From assembly GCF_000332235.1 (NCBI RefSeq), contig NZ_CM001775.1, positions 3,582,272 through 3,646,271 on the forward strand: a stretch of DNA of 64,000 nt. Reading direction: 5' to 3'. Below, piece after piece: positions 24,769 through 34,395 of this stretch; the first letter of the stretch is position 1, and each line of letters starts with the position of its first letter. The position numbers and the translations under genes are program-made. The notes beneath the pieces were generated by a model. That model worked only from the letters and a program-made list of their open reading frames with translations, had not been told where the DNA came from and did not search any database. The DNA is from Geminocystis herdmanii PCC 6308. Its GTDB lineage: Bacteria > Cyanobacteriota > Cyanobacteriia > Cyanobacteriales > Cyanobacteriaceae.

Positions 24769-25728
24769 TTAGCTATTCAAAGCAGAAATAACTGCATCAT
24801 GGATTAAACCATTACTCACTACCACCCCTCGATTATCATTCATTTTACTCGCAGTAGCAAAGTCTAGGGGTTTACCATACATATCTGTAACTTTTCCTCC
24901 TGCTTCCTCTACTACGATCGAACCAGCAGCATGATCCCAAATGTTCTCTCTATAATTCGGATATTTAGGGGAGGGTAATCTCAAATATAACCCTGCCTCT
25001 CCCGAAGCAACAATACCATATTTCGCTTGAGAATCCACTCTCACCGAATCCGTAGTAATACCCACCATTTGCGCGATCGTATTTTGTAACTCTTGATCTC
25101 CGTGACTAGCTTCAACACTTTCCACGAAACGAAAACGAGTCTTATCATCAGGAGAAACTACCTGTAATTTACTCCACTCATTACCCGTTAAAGGCATTTT
25201 ATAACTACCCTCCCCCCTAACTGCCACGAAAATATATCCTGTTTCTTCACCATCTAACTTTAAGGCAGGGCATCCCATTATCCCTAGTTTTACCTCTCCA
25301 TCCTCAATTAAAGCTAAAGCAATAGCATATTGATCTTGACGTAAAAACCCTTTTGTGCCATCAATAGGGTCTAATGTCCAAAATTTATTCGTTACTGTAC
25401 CATTTCCATAATCAATCCAGTCTAAAACATTATCCGTCGTCGCCGAAGGAATAATCTCTTTTACATAATCAGTAATCTTATTAATGGTATCTGATGAATC
25501 ACTTTGTCTTAACTCTGTAGCGTCTTCCTCTCCCACAATGGGAATATCAGGGAAAGCCTCTTTTAATGCTTTACAAATTATAGCCTGAGAACCGAAATCT
25601 GCTACCGTAACAGGGCTTTTATCTTGTTTTTCTATAGCTGGAGGAATATTTTGACGTACTTTTTCACATAATTTTGCCGCCTCTGTTACTGCGGAAATAG
25701 CAATTTCTTTTTCAGCTTGATAACTCAT
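24769..25728 (-). CDS. cysQ: 3'(2'),5'-bisphosphate nucleotidase / inositol-monophosphatase family (CysQ/HAL2-like, 319 aa)
   Basis: Metal-dependent phosphatase with the family motifs: PVTVADFGSQAIICKAL, GEEDA near residue 65, WTLDPIDGTKGFL near residue 118 (DPIDGT, metal site), and NIWDHAAGSIVVEEAGGKVTD near residue 262 (WDxAAG). At 319 residues and with KGFLR after the DPIDGT it resembles HAL2/SAL1-type PAP phosphatases, which clear 3'-phosphoadenosine 5'-phosphate from sulfate assimilation. The same fold serves inositol or fructose bisphosphate, so substrate is inferred. Sits upstream of ktrB on the same strand with about 116 bases and a hairpin between, so separate transcription is likely. 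Salt sensitivity links HAL2 and K+ uptake in yeast, which may be coincidence here. Confidence 0.8.
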   Translation of the reverse strand: MSYQAEKEIAISAVTEAAKLCEKVRQNIPPAIEKQDKSPVTVADFGSQAIICKALKEAFPDIPIVGEEDATELRQSDSSDTINKITDYVKEIIPSATTDNVLDWIDYGNGTVTNKFWTLDPIDGTKGFLRQDQYAIALALIEDGEVKLGIMGCPALKLDGEETGYIFVAVRGEGSYKMPLTGNEWSKLQVVSPDDKTRFRFVESVEASHGDQELQNTIAQMVGITTDSVRVDSQAKYGIVASGEAGLYLRLPSPKYPNYRENIWDHAAGSIVVEEAGGKVTDMYGKPLDFATASKMNDNRGVVVSNGLIHDAVISALNS

Positions 25729-25834
25729 AAACCATAATTATTGATGAACAATCATTTATTATCAATCATTTGTCCTATTTTGACTATACTAAAAATTATT
25801 ATAGTTAATAAAAGTATTAGGGAGAAAAATATTC

Positions 25835-26491
25835 ATGAAAGTATTTGTAGCAGGGGCAACAGGAGAAACTGGCAAACGAATTGTGTCGGAATTAGTCAAA
25901 AAAAATATCAGTGTTTGTGCCTTAGTCAGAGATGAAAATAAAGCTAAGGAAATTTTACCTTCTGAAGTAGAGTTAATCATTGGTGATGTGCTTAATCCTG
26001 ATTCTTTTTCTTCGGCTTTAACCCATTGCGATATACTTATTTGTGCTACTGGAGCAACTCCTAGTTTTGACCCAACTGCTTTTTATAAGGTAGATTATGA
26101 AGGTAGTAAAAATTTGATTGATTCAGCGAAGGAAAATAATATCGATAAATTTATTTTTGTTACTTCCTTATGTGTCTCAAGATTTTTTCATCCACTCAAC
26201 TTATTTGGTTTAGTTTTATTTTGGAAAAAACAAGCAGAAAAATATTTAATAGACAGTGGTTTAAATTATACTATTGTACGCCCTGCTGGATTAAAAAATG
26301 AAGATAATCAATATCCTTTAGTTGTTAGTAGTGCTGATACTTTATTTGAAGGTTCAATTCCTCGTGTTAAAGTAGCCCAAGTTTGTGTAGAATCTATTTT
26401 TTACCCTGAAACTAATAATCGTATTTTAGAAATAGTCGCTCAAAAAGATGCTCAATTTCAAGAATGGAATCAATTATTAGGAGGTATTTAA
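25835..26491 (+). CDS. NmrA/SDR-like NAD(P)-binding protein (218 aa)
   Basis: Rossmann fold starting MKVFVAGATGETGKRIVSEL with the GATGxTG loop of atypical short-chain dehydrogenases, then VCALVRDENKAKEIL, IIGDVLNPDSF, and LICATGATPSFDP. A single domain of 218 residues, matching NAD(P)H-binding proteins related to plant/cyanobacterial Tic62 and HCF173-type. The active-site YxxxK is not conserved (KKQAEKYL), so it may bind rather than reduce. Divergent from the CysQ-like gene. Good ribosome-site AGGGAGA lies about 14 bases upstream. Confidence 0.75.
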   Translation: MKVFVAGATGETGKRIVSELVKKNISVCALVRDENKAKEILPSEVELIIGDVLNPDSFSSALTHCDILICATGATPSFDPTAFYKVDYEGSKNLIDSAKENNIDKFIFVTSLCVSRFFHPLNLFGLVLFWKKQAEKYLIDSGLNYTIVRPAGLKNEDNQYPLVVSSADTLFEGSIPRVKVAQVCVESIFYPETNNRILEIVAQKDAQFQEWNQLLGGI

Positions 26492-26590
26492 TTTCATTCT
26501 TTCACCTAAAACCTAACACTTCTCCTCCTCAAAATATTTTTGAAGCAACCCCCTAATTATTCATTTTATATTTATGTTTAAATAATTGAT

Positions 26591-29500
26591 ATGGATCAAG
26601 TTATTCTCATTCTAGGTATTGTCATTATCTTTGTTGTTATCAATTTTTTATTGATACTATACATTTATAAATTAAATAATAATAACTTAAAATTAACCCT
26701 AGAAAAAGACGACTATAAATATAAGTTGTTTAGTCTAAAAGAGAAGGAAACATTACTATCTCAACAACATCTCTATAATTTTGCTATTATTCAAGCCCAA
26801 AATATTATCATTAATACCGTTGATATTGAAATTATCTATGATCAAATCACTGATTTAGTTAATGATGTTTTAAATCTGCGTTTAAGTTATTTATTACAAT
26901 TCATACCTGATAAAAATTACTTTATTATCAAAACCTATAAAGGATTAAAATTAAGTAGTGAAAATCAAAATAATATCTTTACCCTTGAGCATCCTATTTT
27001 GGAAGTTTTTACTACAGATAATAATTTTCTGATTGACGATCGAGAACATCTTAATCTAAAATTAGACTGTCTGAATATTGATCATAAAGAGCAAATAAAA
27101 TCAGCGATTCATTTTAATATTATTAACCCCCTCACCTTAGAAAAAATTGCCATATTAGGATTATATACCGAAGAAAATAATAAGTTTAATACCTTAGAAA
27201 TAGAATTTATCCAAAATATCATTAAAGTTATTCAACAAGGTATTGAAAAAATATCCCAAGCCGATAAATTAAGTTTACTAGAAAGAGCCATTAATAATAG
27301 TACTAATGGCATAATTATTAGTGAAGCAAAACAAGGAAATCCGATCATTTATGTTAATTCAGGATTTGAAAAAATAACCGGTTATTCTAGCAGGGAAGTA
27401 ATAGGTAAAAACTGTAAACTTTTACAAGGAAAAAATACTAATCCACAAGAGATAAATATATTAAGACAAGCTATTATTAATCAACAAAAAACAAAAGTTA
27501 TTCTCTGTAATTATCGTAAAAATAGTACACAGTTTTGGAATGAAGTTTATCTTTCTCCTGTTTATAATCATCAAGGGAAAGTTACCCATTTTATTGGCAT
27601 TCAAAATGATATTACTGAAAAGTATAATATTGAGCAACATTTATCAATTAAAACCCAAGAGTTAGAAGTTTTTAATCAACAATTACACCAGATTAATCAT
27701 CTTAATAATATTGACTACGATTCGATCGAAAATCCCCTTAATTTTTATTTAGAAAAAATTACTAAAATTTTAGAAATAGATATAGCAATTATCTCAGAAT
27801 ATTTAAGCGATAAACATAGAATTATTGCTTTATATAATGAACTCTCTAACGATAACTTATTTACCCAAGAAAATTATTTGATCAACAGTTTAGCACATCA
27901 AGTACTCATCCAAGAAGAAACAATACTGTTCGATAGCACAGCAACCTTTCACGATCGAAATGAAAGTAATGAGCAAAATAATATATTAACTTCACTAATT
28001 CCCGAAGAATTAAATATAATATTATACAGAGGAACTCCTATCTTCATTAATAAACAAATATATGGAGTTATTCATTTATTTAGATTTAGTAATAATCAAT
28101 CTAAAAATATGATACCAGACACCTTAATTGAGTCTATTAGTCAAGCAATTAGTAGGATTATTTTAAGAGAAGAAACCGAATTAGAAAAACAACAAATTAA
28201 TATAGCATTAAAAGAAAGTCAAGAAAGATTAAATAACATACTTTTTTCCTTAGAAGATGTAATTTGGTCAATTCATCCTCAAACATTTCAATTAACATAT
28301 ATTAATGCCGCCGCCGAAACTTTATTCAAATGTCCACTATCAAACTTTTTCAAAAAACGTACTTATTGGCTGGAATTAGTACACCCAAAACAAAAACAAC
28401 AAATTAAAGAAGTTTACTCTAATTTATTCAATATTTCCTTATTAGGAGATAACCTTCAATCCCATGATATAGAATATAAAATTAGGCTCAAAAATGGAGA
28501 AGAAAAATATATTAGAGATAGAGCTCATGTGGTTTATAATGATCAGGGAAAAGTAGTTAGAATTGATGGTATTATTACCGATATTACTAATAAAACAAAA
28601 ATTCAAAAAGCCTTAGAAAAAAGTGAAGAAGAATTTAGACTAATTTTTGAACTTGCGCCTATTGGTATGATGATTACTAATTTAGAAGGAAAAATTATTC
28701 AAGTTAATCAATCTTTTTCTGACTTACTAGCATACCCTCTTTCTAATATTATTAATCAGAAAGAAACTCGCATTTGTCATCCAGAAGATAGAGACAAAAG
28801 TTCTCTATTTAAACAGCGAATGATTACTGAATATTTAGATCAAGATAGTCAAGAAAGAAGATTTTTAGCCTATAATGGCTCAGTAGTTTATACTCTTGTT
28901 AATGCTACGACATTAAGAAATAATCGAGGAGAAATAATCCATTTTATTCAACAAATTATCGATATTTCTCAACTAAAAATTATGGAAGAACAAATATTTT
29001 ATGATGCTTTTCATGATAAATTGACAGGATTGCCTAATCGTTTTCTTTTAATGGACAGATTAAAACAATTTTTAAATAGAAGTATTAAAAATCAGAATAA
29101 TTATTGTGCTATTTTACTCATTGATGTGGATAATTTCAAAAAAATTAATGATAGTTTAGGACATAAAATAGGAGATGATTTATTAGTTTTAATCTCAGAA
29201 AAAATTGTAGATTGTGTAAGAGAAATTGATACGGTTGCTCGTATTAGCGGTGACGAATTTGTGGTATTTTTACCCGATATAAATACAGAAAAAGATAGTC
29301 ATGAAATAGCAGGAAAAATTTTAACTGCCTGTAAATTTAATATATTTTTACACGGACATAATGTCTTCTCTTCTGTAAGTATAGGCGTAACATTAAGTTC
29401 TTTTGGTTATAGAAAATCAGAGGAAATGATTAGAGACGCAGATTTAGCTATGTATCAAGCTAAAGAAAGTGGACGTAATTGTTACCGTATATTTAACCCC

Positions 29501-30340
29501 ACTATGCACACAGATTTAGTCAAAAGATTGAGTTTAGAATCTGCTTTAAGAAAAGCCTTAGAAAAGGAAGAATTAGAGCTTTTTTATCAACCAATTATCA
29601 ATCTCCAAACAGGAATGATAGCAGGATTTGAAGCCTTAATTCGTTGGAATAGTGAGACTCATGGATTTATTTCTCCCGTAGAATTTATCCCCATTGCGGA
29701 AGAAACAGGGTTAATTATTTCTCTAGGAAAATGGATTTTACAAAATGCTTCTCAACAGATAAAAAAATGGGAAAATCAATATCCTGAATTAAAATTATTT
29801 ACGGCGGTTAATGTCTCTAGTAAACAATTATTAAATCCTAATTTTTTACAAGAATTAGATGATATTTTAGCCTCTACTCAAGTGAATCCTTATCTTTTAA
29901 AAGTTGAAATTACTGAAACAATTTTAATGAACAATTATGATCATGCTAAGAATATTTTAACCAAGATTCAAGAACGTCATTTAAAAATTTCTTTGGATGA
30001 TTTCGGTACGGGATATTCTTCTCTTAGTTATCTTCATCGTTTACCTTTTAATACTCTTAAAATCGATCGAGCTTTTATTCAACCCTTGATTCATCTCGAT
30101 CAAAAAAATCCCATTGTAGAAGCGATCGTTACTTTAGCACATAATCTCTCTTTAGATGTGGTAGCCGAAGGAATTGAGACAAAAATTCAAGAAAAAATCC
30201 TCACCAATATTAACTGTAATTATGGACAAGGATATTTATATTCTAAACCTGTCAACGCTGAAGAAGCGACAAAATTTATTGAAAATCAGCTTGAGAAAGG
30301 AGGAAGAATAGAGGAGTTAGGAGAGAGGAGAAATACTTAA
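26591..30340 (+). CDS. Blue-light LOV, GAF, PAS, GGDEF and EAL signalling protein (1249 aa)
   Basis: An N-terminal membrane segment (residues about 3-27) is followed by a GAF domain (about 60-215). A LOV domain (about 233-345) carries the flavin-adduct Cys275 in GKNCKLLQG and the flavin-binding Asn/Gln residues in NYRKNSTQFWNEVYLSPV and FIGIQNDIT. Then a second GAF (about 375-520), two PAS domains (about 535-655 and 665-790), GGDEF (about 800-965) with RISGDEF (motif 886-890) and EAL (975-1225) with EALIRW (EAL at 1014-1016), DDFGTGYSSL and EGIE. The EAL residues are intact, so c-di-GMP hydrolysis is likely. SGDEF replaces GGDEF, a substitution often still active. It should tie blue light and other signals to c-di-GMP turnover. 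Stands alone. Confidence 0.9.
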   Translation: MDQVILILGIVIIFVVINFLLILYIYKLNNNNLKLTLEKDDYKYKLFSLKEKETLLSQQHLYNFAIIQAQNIIINTVDIEIIYDQITDLVNDVLNLRLSYLLQFIPDKNYFIIKTYKGLKLSSENQNNIFTLEHPILEVFTTDNNFLIDDREHLNLKLDCLNIDHKEQIKSAIHFNIINPLTLEKIAILGLYTEENNKFNTLEIEFIQNIIKVIQQGIEKISQADKLSLLERAINNSTNGIIISEAKQGNPIIYVNSGFEKITGYSSREVIGKNCKLLQGKNTNPQEINILRQAIINQQKTKVILCNYRKNSTQFWNEVYLSPVYNHQGKVTHFIGIQNDITEKYNIEQHLSIKTQELEVFNQQLHQINHLNNIDYDSIENPLNFYLEKITKILEIDIAIISEYLSDKHRIIALYNELSNDNLFTQENYLINSLAHQVLIQEETILFDSTATFHDRNESNEQNNILTSLIPEELNIILYRGTPIFINKQIYGVIHLFRFSNNQSKNMIPDTLIESISQAISRIILREETELEKQQINIALKESQERLNNILFSLEDVIWSIHPQTFQLTYINAAAETLFKCPLSNFFKKRTYWLELVHPKQKQQIKEVYSNLFNISLLGDNLQSHDIEYKIRLKNGEEKYIRDRAHVVYNDQGKVVRIDGIITDITNKTKIQKALEKSEEEFRLIFELAPIGMMITNLEGKIIQVNQSFSDLLAYPLSNIINQKETRICHPEDRDKSSLFKQRMITEYLDQDSQERRFLAYNGSVVYTLVNATTLRNNRGEIIHFIQQIIDISQLKIMEEQIFYDAFHDKLTGLPNRFLLMDRLKQFLNRSIKNQNNYCAILLIDVDNFKKINDSLGHKIGDDLLVLISEKIVDCVREIDTVARISGDEFVVFLPDINTEKDSHEIAGKILTACKFNIFLHGHNVFSSVSIGVTLSSFGYRKSEEMIRDADLAMYQAKESGRNCYRIFNPTMHTDLVKRLSLESALRKALEKEELELFYQPIINLQTGMIAGFEALIRWNSETHGFISPVEFIPIAEETGLIISLGKWILQNASQQIKKWENQYPELKLFTAVNVSSKQLLNPNFLQELDDILASTQVNPYLLKVEITETILMNNYDHAKNILTKIQERHLKISLDDFGTGYSSLSYLHRLPFNTLKIDRAFIQPLIHLDQKNPIVEAIVTLAHNLSLDVVAEGIETKIQEKILTNINCNYGQGYLYSKPVNAEEATKFIENQLEKGGRIEELGERRNT

Positions 30341-30734
30341 AAATCAATGTTTTGATTCGAATGTGGTTTAATTCCTCATTCCTCATTTTGTCTTCCTAAT
30401 CGATAAGAATTTTTTATCAACCTCTAATTAACCTAAATTCAATGAATAAATGTAGAGCATTGAATTTGTAGATAAAGGTTAAGAAATTATGTAATTTATC
30501 ATTAAAAATTGATGAACTTTTATTAAGGGGGACAATCACCACTTAACGTAATTAAGGCATCTATCACCAATAACTGACAAGAACAAATCATTTTATCTTA
30601 ATAAAACTTAATATTTTTCCCAATAGTAACCAAAAAAAGAAAATAATGCAAGTTTTTTACGGTTTCTACTAAAAATAAATATGGATTATTAGGGTACAAT
30701 AAAGTTAGAGCAGAGCGTAAGAGGATAAAATTCC
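30341..30734. other. Intergenic stretch without a supported feature
   Basis: About 390 AT-rich bases between the LOV protein and the pentapeptide protein. No open frame of note, no clear hairpin terminator and no repeat I can name. Confidence 0.5.
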
Positions 30735-31181
30735 ATGAATAAATTATTAGCTACAACGATCGCAATTTTAAGCACATTCGCAATCATAAGCTCCGTTAAA
30801 GCTGAAAATCCTGCTCATCGAGAACAATTACTCGAAACTAATCAATGTATGGGATGTGATCTCAAAGGTGTTGATTTACGAGGAGAGCATCTAATTGGTG
30901 CAGACTTGAGAAACGCAGATTTACGATATGCTAACCTTGAAGGTGCTAACCTTGAGGGAGCGGATTTAGATGGTGCAAATTTGCAAGGTGCAGATTTAAC
31001 TAAGGCTTTTTTAACTAACGCTACCATGAATAATAGTAATCTTAACAGTGCAGATTTAAGCTATGCCATTATTTTTGATGCTCAAGTTAAGGGTGCAACC
31101 ATGAATAATATGAACATCGAAAATGCTAGTATTTTTGAAACTAACATTGGTGTTGGTGGAGAATACCCTGAGGAAGAATAA
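30735..31181 (+). CDS. Exported pentapeptide-repeat protein (148 aa)
   Basis: A signal peptide with cleavage likely after SVKA (residues 1-23) precedes a CMGCDL segment and a run of A(D/N)LXX pentapeptides, for example GADLRNADLRYANLEGANLE, then six or so weaker units to residue 130. Pentapeptide repeats fold as right-handed beta-helices. This signal-plus-CMGCDL layout is common in cyanobacteria and likely acts in the periplasm or thylakoid lumen; partner unknown. The acidic C-terminal GGEYPEEE is non-repeat. AGAGGA lies upstream as a probable ribosome site. It is the last host gene before the left att repeat of the integrative element. Confidence 0.85.
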   Translation: MNKLLATTIAILSTFAIISSVKAENPAHREQLLETNQCMGCDLKGVDLRGEHLIGADLRNADLRYANLEGANLEGADLDGANLQGADLTKAFLTNATMNNSNLNSADLSYAIIFDAQVKGATMNNMNIENASIFETNIGVGGEYPEEE

Positions 31182-31264
31182 TTGAATATTAATCAATTTT
31201 TGATATAGCAACTCATATTTTATTTTGATCCACCAATATAATTAATACTCTGAATATTATACTA

Positions 31265-31286
31265 TATCGGAGCGGCGGGATTTGAA
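31265..31286. repeat. Left attachment site (attL), copy of the tRNA-Pro 3' end
   Basis: TATCGGAGCGGCGGGATTTG plus AA, identical to 38424-38445. It is a bare T-arm/acceptor fragment with no 5' half, as expected for the distal duplicate left by tRNA-targeting integration. Confidence 0.85.
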
Positions 31287-31396
31287 ATCAGAATAGTTTT
31301 ATTTTATTATGATTTTAAGCTCACTCACTAACTTAGAATTATTCAAAAATAGTGAGGTTTAGTTAGACTTGCATCAATTTTGCATCATCAAAATAT

Positions 31397-32869
31397 ATGG
31401 ATACTAACGATAACAAAACCTATGAAGGGTACTTTGGAATAATTAGACATTTCAAATTAATCAAACAAGAACTTCCCAAAGGAATAACAATTATTAAGAG
31501 AAACAATAAGCTATCATTACAATTTGCAACTCCTAATAAAAGAAGATCAACTTATAGTATTAATGAAAACTTCACAATTCATGGATTAAATAAAGCATTA
31601 GAAAAAGCGATCGCCGTTGCACAAAAATTAAGCAATTATGAGTCTGAATCTGAATTTTGGCAATGGTATGAAGAAATAATTAAAGGAATAAATAAGAAGA
31701 CTATCAATGATATTATCAGCATTGAAAAAGCTATTGAAACAGTTAAGAAAGAGTTTTTTAGTCGTAAAGATAAACGAGGTCTTAAACGTTCAGAAAGTTG
31801 TCAATCCGATCAAGATTCTTATTACCGTGAAAATGGATTTTATTTTCAAAAATTGCCACAAAATCAAAATATAACTTATCAAATACTATACGATACCTTA
31901 TTTATTTATTGTGATAATAAATATCAAAGAAAATTTCAAGATTGTTTAAGAGCTTTCATTCGATTATGTGACCTTAATAATTTAGATACTATTCGTAAAA
32001 AACTGAGTAAATTTAAAGTATCTAAGGATAAACAAATGTCAGATCAAGAAATTGAAATACAGTCTCCAATGACTATTGAAGAATTTTTATATTTTCGTGA
32101 TTGCTTATTAAATATAAAAGATAAATACCAAAATGATAGAAAATTTTGGTTATTAATATATTCTTTACAAACAATTTACGGATTAAGAATTGGTGAGCTA
32201 TTATCAGCAAAAAATTTAGATAATGATTATCGTTTAAGCGATGAAGCTAATAACAAAAAAAATGATAATACTTTATTTAAAGCAATTTCAAATATTGAGA
32301 ATAAGTCAAATTATTTAGTAGTTACAGATTACAGTTTTAATAATGATAAAACAGCAAAAACTGGTTATAAAATTTGCATTCCTATAATCCCCCCTGATTA
32401 TCCTAATCTATTTGACTTATTAGAAATTAAACAATATATTCCTATTTTTATTGATCGATTAAAACAGTATCAAAAAAGAAAGAATTTTACTTGTTACGCA
32501 CGACAAAACTTAGAAAAATGGTCAATGAAATTTTTAGGACGAAAAATTAGTCAAACTCACACTCTAAGAAAATTAGGTAATGCTAATGGTATCGCAATGG
32601 GATTACCTGATAGTTTAAGGGCAAAAACACTAGGACATAGCATTGATGTTAATTATCGCTATTACCAAAATTTTGATAGTCAACTGATTATAGACTTATT
32701 TGAATCATCAAAAAAACATAAACAACCTATACCTTTTCAATTGGCGGTTAAGTTAGTTGAACAAAAACTTCAAAATATACCTCAAAATGAAGGAGACAAA
32801 ATAAAACCCTTAATGTGGGAATTGCTGAAAGATATTTATCAAGTAGATTTACCAGATAATCTTTTTTAG
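31397..32869 (+). CDS. Tyrosine recombinase / integrase of the element (490 aa)
   Basis: C-terminal catalytic domain with TIYGLRIGELLSAKNL (first Arg, about residue 264), HTLRKLG (His388, Arg391), LGHSIDVNYRYYQ (His414 and candidate nucleophile Tyr420, 422 or 423) and a Lys-bearing beta-hairpin region between. The first 200 residues have a basic helical core-binding part (KTYEGYFGIIRHFKLIKQEL onward). It lies 111 bases inside the left att copy, and so should catalyse integration at the tRNA. Typical tRNA-targeting integrases sit beside the intact tRNA; here it is at the far end. No excisionase gene was recognised. ATG at 31397-31399. Confidence 0.85.
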   Translation: MDTNDNKTYEGYFGIIRHFKLIKQELPKGITIIKRNNKLSLQFATPNKRRSTYSINENFTIHGLNKALEKAIAVAQKLSNYESESEFWQWYEEIIKGINKKTINDIISIEKAIETVKKEFFSRKDKRGLKRSESCQSDQDSYYRENGFYFQKLPQNQNITYQILYDTLFIYCDNKYQRKFQDCLRAFIRLCDLNNLDTIRKKLSKFKVSKDKQMSDQEIEIQSPMTIEEFLYFRDCLLNIKDKYQNDRKFWLLIYSLQTIYGLRIGELLSAKNLDNDYRLSDEANNKKNDNTLFKAISNIENKSNYLVVTDYSFNNDKTAKTGYKICIPIIPPDYPNLFDLLEIKQYIPIFIDRLKQYQKRKNFTCYARQNLEKWSMKFLGRKISQTHTLRKLGNANGIAMGLPDSLRAKTLGHSIDVNYRYYQNFDSQLIIDLFESSKKHKQPIPFQLAVKLVEQKLQNIPQNEGDKIKPLMWELLKDIYQVDLPDNLF

Positions 32870-33660
32870 GTTTTAGTGAAATTCAAAAGTTTTTATCAAA
32901 AATTAACGTAAGCTGTCTGTTTTTACAAAAAAAATAACGTAAATACAAGGTTTTAGAGTCATATATTACATTTATTAAAATTATACATATCAATAGTTAA
33001 AGACTAAACACAGACAAAAAACAGACAACTGCAATTGTAAATATATTTAACTTTAATATTTAAAAGGTTTTCACAAATTTATAAACACAGACAATTAAAC
33101 AGACAAAAACAGACAAAAGATAATGTGAGTAATTCTCAAATTGTTTTTATCTCTGAAAGCATATTTAAAAACCCGTTCTAACTCTGTTTAACTTTTACCG
33201 AACCTTAAAGGATTGGTAGAGAGTTAATGATGGTTAATGATGGTTAATAAGACTAAATCTTTGTAGTGTGATTTTTCTATTGTTAAAATGCTTCTATGAT
33301 TCGGGTTCGTTTAGCGGAGATCCATGTATGTCCACTAGACGAATCGGCATCCTAACGCTATCCAAAAATAACAATAATACTTGAATACTTAAAACAGTTT
33401 GGAACTAAGTTGATAACCTTTACTAACTTGTTTCTATAGGATCAACCCTTAAAGGTTTGATAATGCACAATGACAAGTTAATCATGGTTAACAAAGGGTT
33501 ATATAGATTCAATCCTTTAAGGTTTGAAAATAAACGTCACCCCATATCACCTATTTATGAGTCTCTCTAAAGTTTTTCTAAAATCAAGTAACTACTGTTG
33601 TCATTTTCTGGTTTATTTGTCTGAAATTGAGAGTTTTTATCACTATTGTTAATAGCTATA
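32870..33660. other. AT-rich noncoding region with ACAGACA repeats; candidate recombination or replication site
   Basis: About 790 bases between the integrase and the RHH gene. ACAGACA occurs at 33010, 33021, 33087, 33099 and 33109, and the reverse TGTCTGT at 32914. Two and a half GTTAATGATG units lie at 33223-33250, and related CCTTAAAGG/TTTAAGG stretches near 33431 and 33518. A 20-codon frame at 33297 (MIRVRLAEIHV) is not supported. Spacing of 10-12 bases between several repeats suggests protein-binding arrays. Confidence 0.55.
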
Positions 33661-33996
33661 TTACAGCGATAAAATATCTTTTAAATCTTTGATTAATTGT
33701 CCTGAACCGTTGCTTTTATATCCCGTTTGTTTTAAATCAATTTTATCCATAATTACTTTTAATTTATCGATTATTTCTAAACTCTGACTTTCAAAATTAG
33801 AGTCTAAATTTAACAAAGACTTTTTGACTAAATCTTCAATAGTTCCTGAGATATTACCAGTAGATTTTAGTACTAAGTAAAGTTCCTGATCAATGGTGGT
33901 ATTAATCCGTTTTTTAGGTACATCACCTTGTAATCTATTTTTAGGATTAAGCGCATTGATAGAGTTGTCATTAATATTTTTCTTTAAATATCCCAT
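33661..33996 (-). CDS. Ribbon-helix-helix-like regulator of the element (111 aa)
   Basis: Core KKRINTTIDQELYLVLKSTG, continuing GTIEDLVKKSLLNL, has the strand-helix-helix order of RHH/CopG regulators. A Lys/Asn-rich arm precedes it and a helical tail follows. I place the start at the ATG 33994-33996 (MGYLKKN). The longer frame from 34050 would run through two copies of an 18-base repeat that look like operators, so an upstream start is unlikely. The tail includes QTGYKSNGSG, like a linker. It probably represses itself and perhaps other element genes, and may control copy number or excision. Its MGY(L/F)KK beginning resembles that of the gene at 34396. Confidence 0.6.
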   Translation of the reverse strand: MGYLKKNINDNSINALNPKNRLQGDVPKKRINTTIDQELYLVLKSTGNISGTIEDLVKKSLLNLDSNFESQSLEIIDKLKVIMDKIDLKQTGYKSNGSGQLIKDLKDILSL

Positions 33997-34018
33997 AATA
34001 ATATATTGCATGGATGCA

Positions 34019-34071
34019 ATCAGATAATGTGTATATATTAAATATAGCATTCTATCAGATAATGTGTATAT
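34019..34071. promoter_or_regulatory. Two 18-base direct repeats, likely operator of the RHH gene
   Basis: ATCAGATAATGTGTATAT occurs at 34019-34036 and again at 34054-34071, 35 bases apart, just upstream of the RHH start at 33996. A related GTGTATATAT lies near 34205. Direct repeats upstream of an RHH gene usually mark autoregulation. Confidence 0.65.
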
Positions 34072-34395
34072 GTAACTTTAGTAAAAATAGTATTATGTTT
34101 ACTGTGTAAGTTTGTGAACTGTGATTACTGATAAATAATGAATTGAGGATATATACGCTTATTTTCTATGTAACTCCTATTATGCTTATAATTAATCAGT
34201 GAGTGTGTATATATAGGTAAATGAGCAAAATAAGGTCAAATTAGAGAATATCTATTTAATGAGTCTGTTCTAAATTCTTAAGGTATTTTGATACTACCCT
34301 ATCTTTATTTTTAGGACTTCTTAAAATCGCTTCTAGGTATCGCAGAATTGATATTATGATTAATAGATAAAAATGTAGGGGTACAATAGCAGATT

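Noticed and set aside
31265-31286. A second tRNA-Pro gene
   Set aside because: Only the 3' 20-22 bases match; no D arm, anticodon arm or 5' acceptor, so it is an attachment-site copy.
33297-33359. Twenty-codon frame MIRVRLAEIHV
   Set aside because: No ribosome site and no other support; likely chance.
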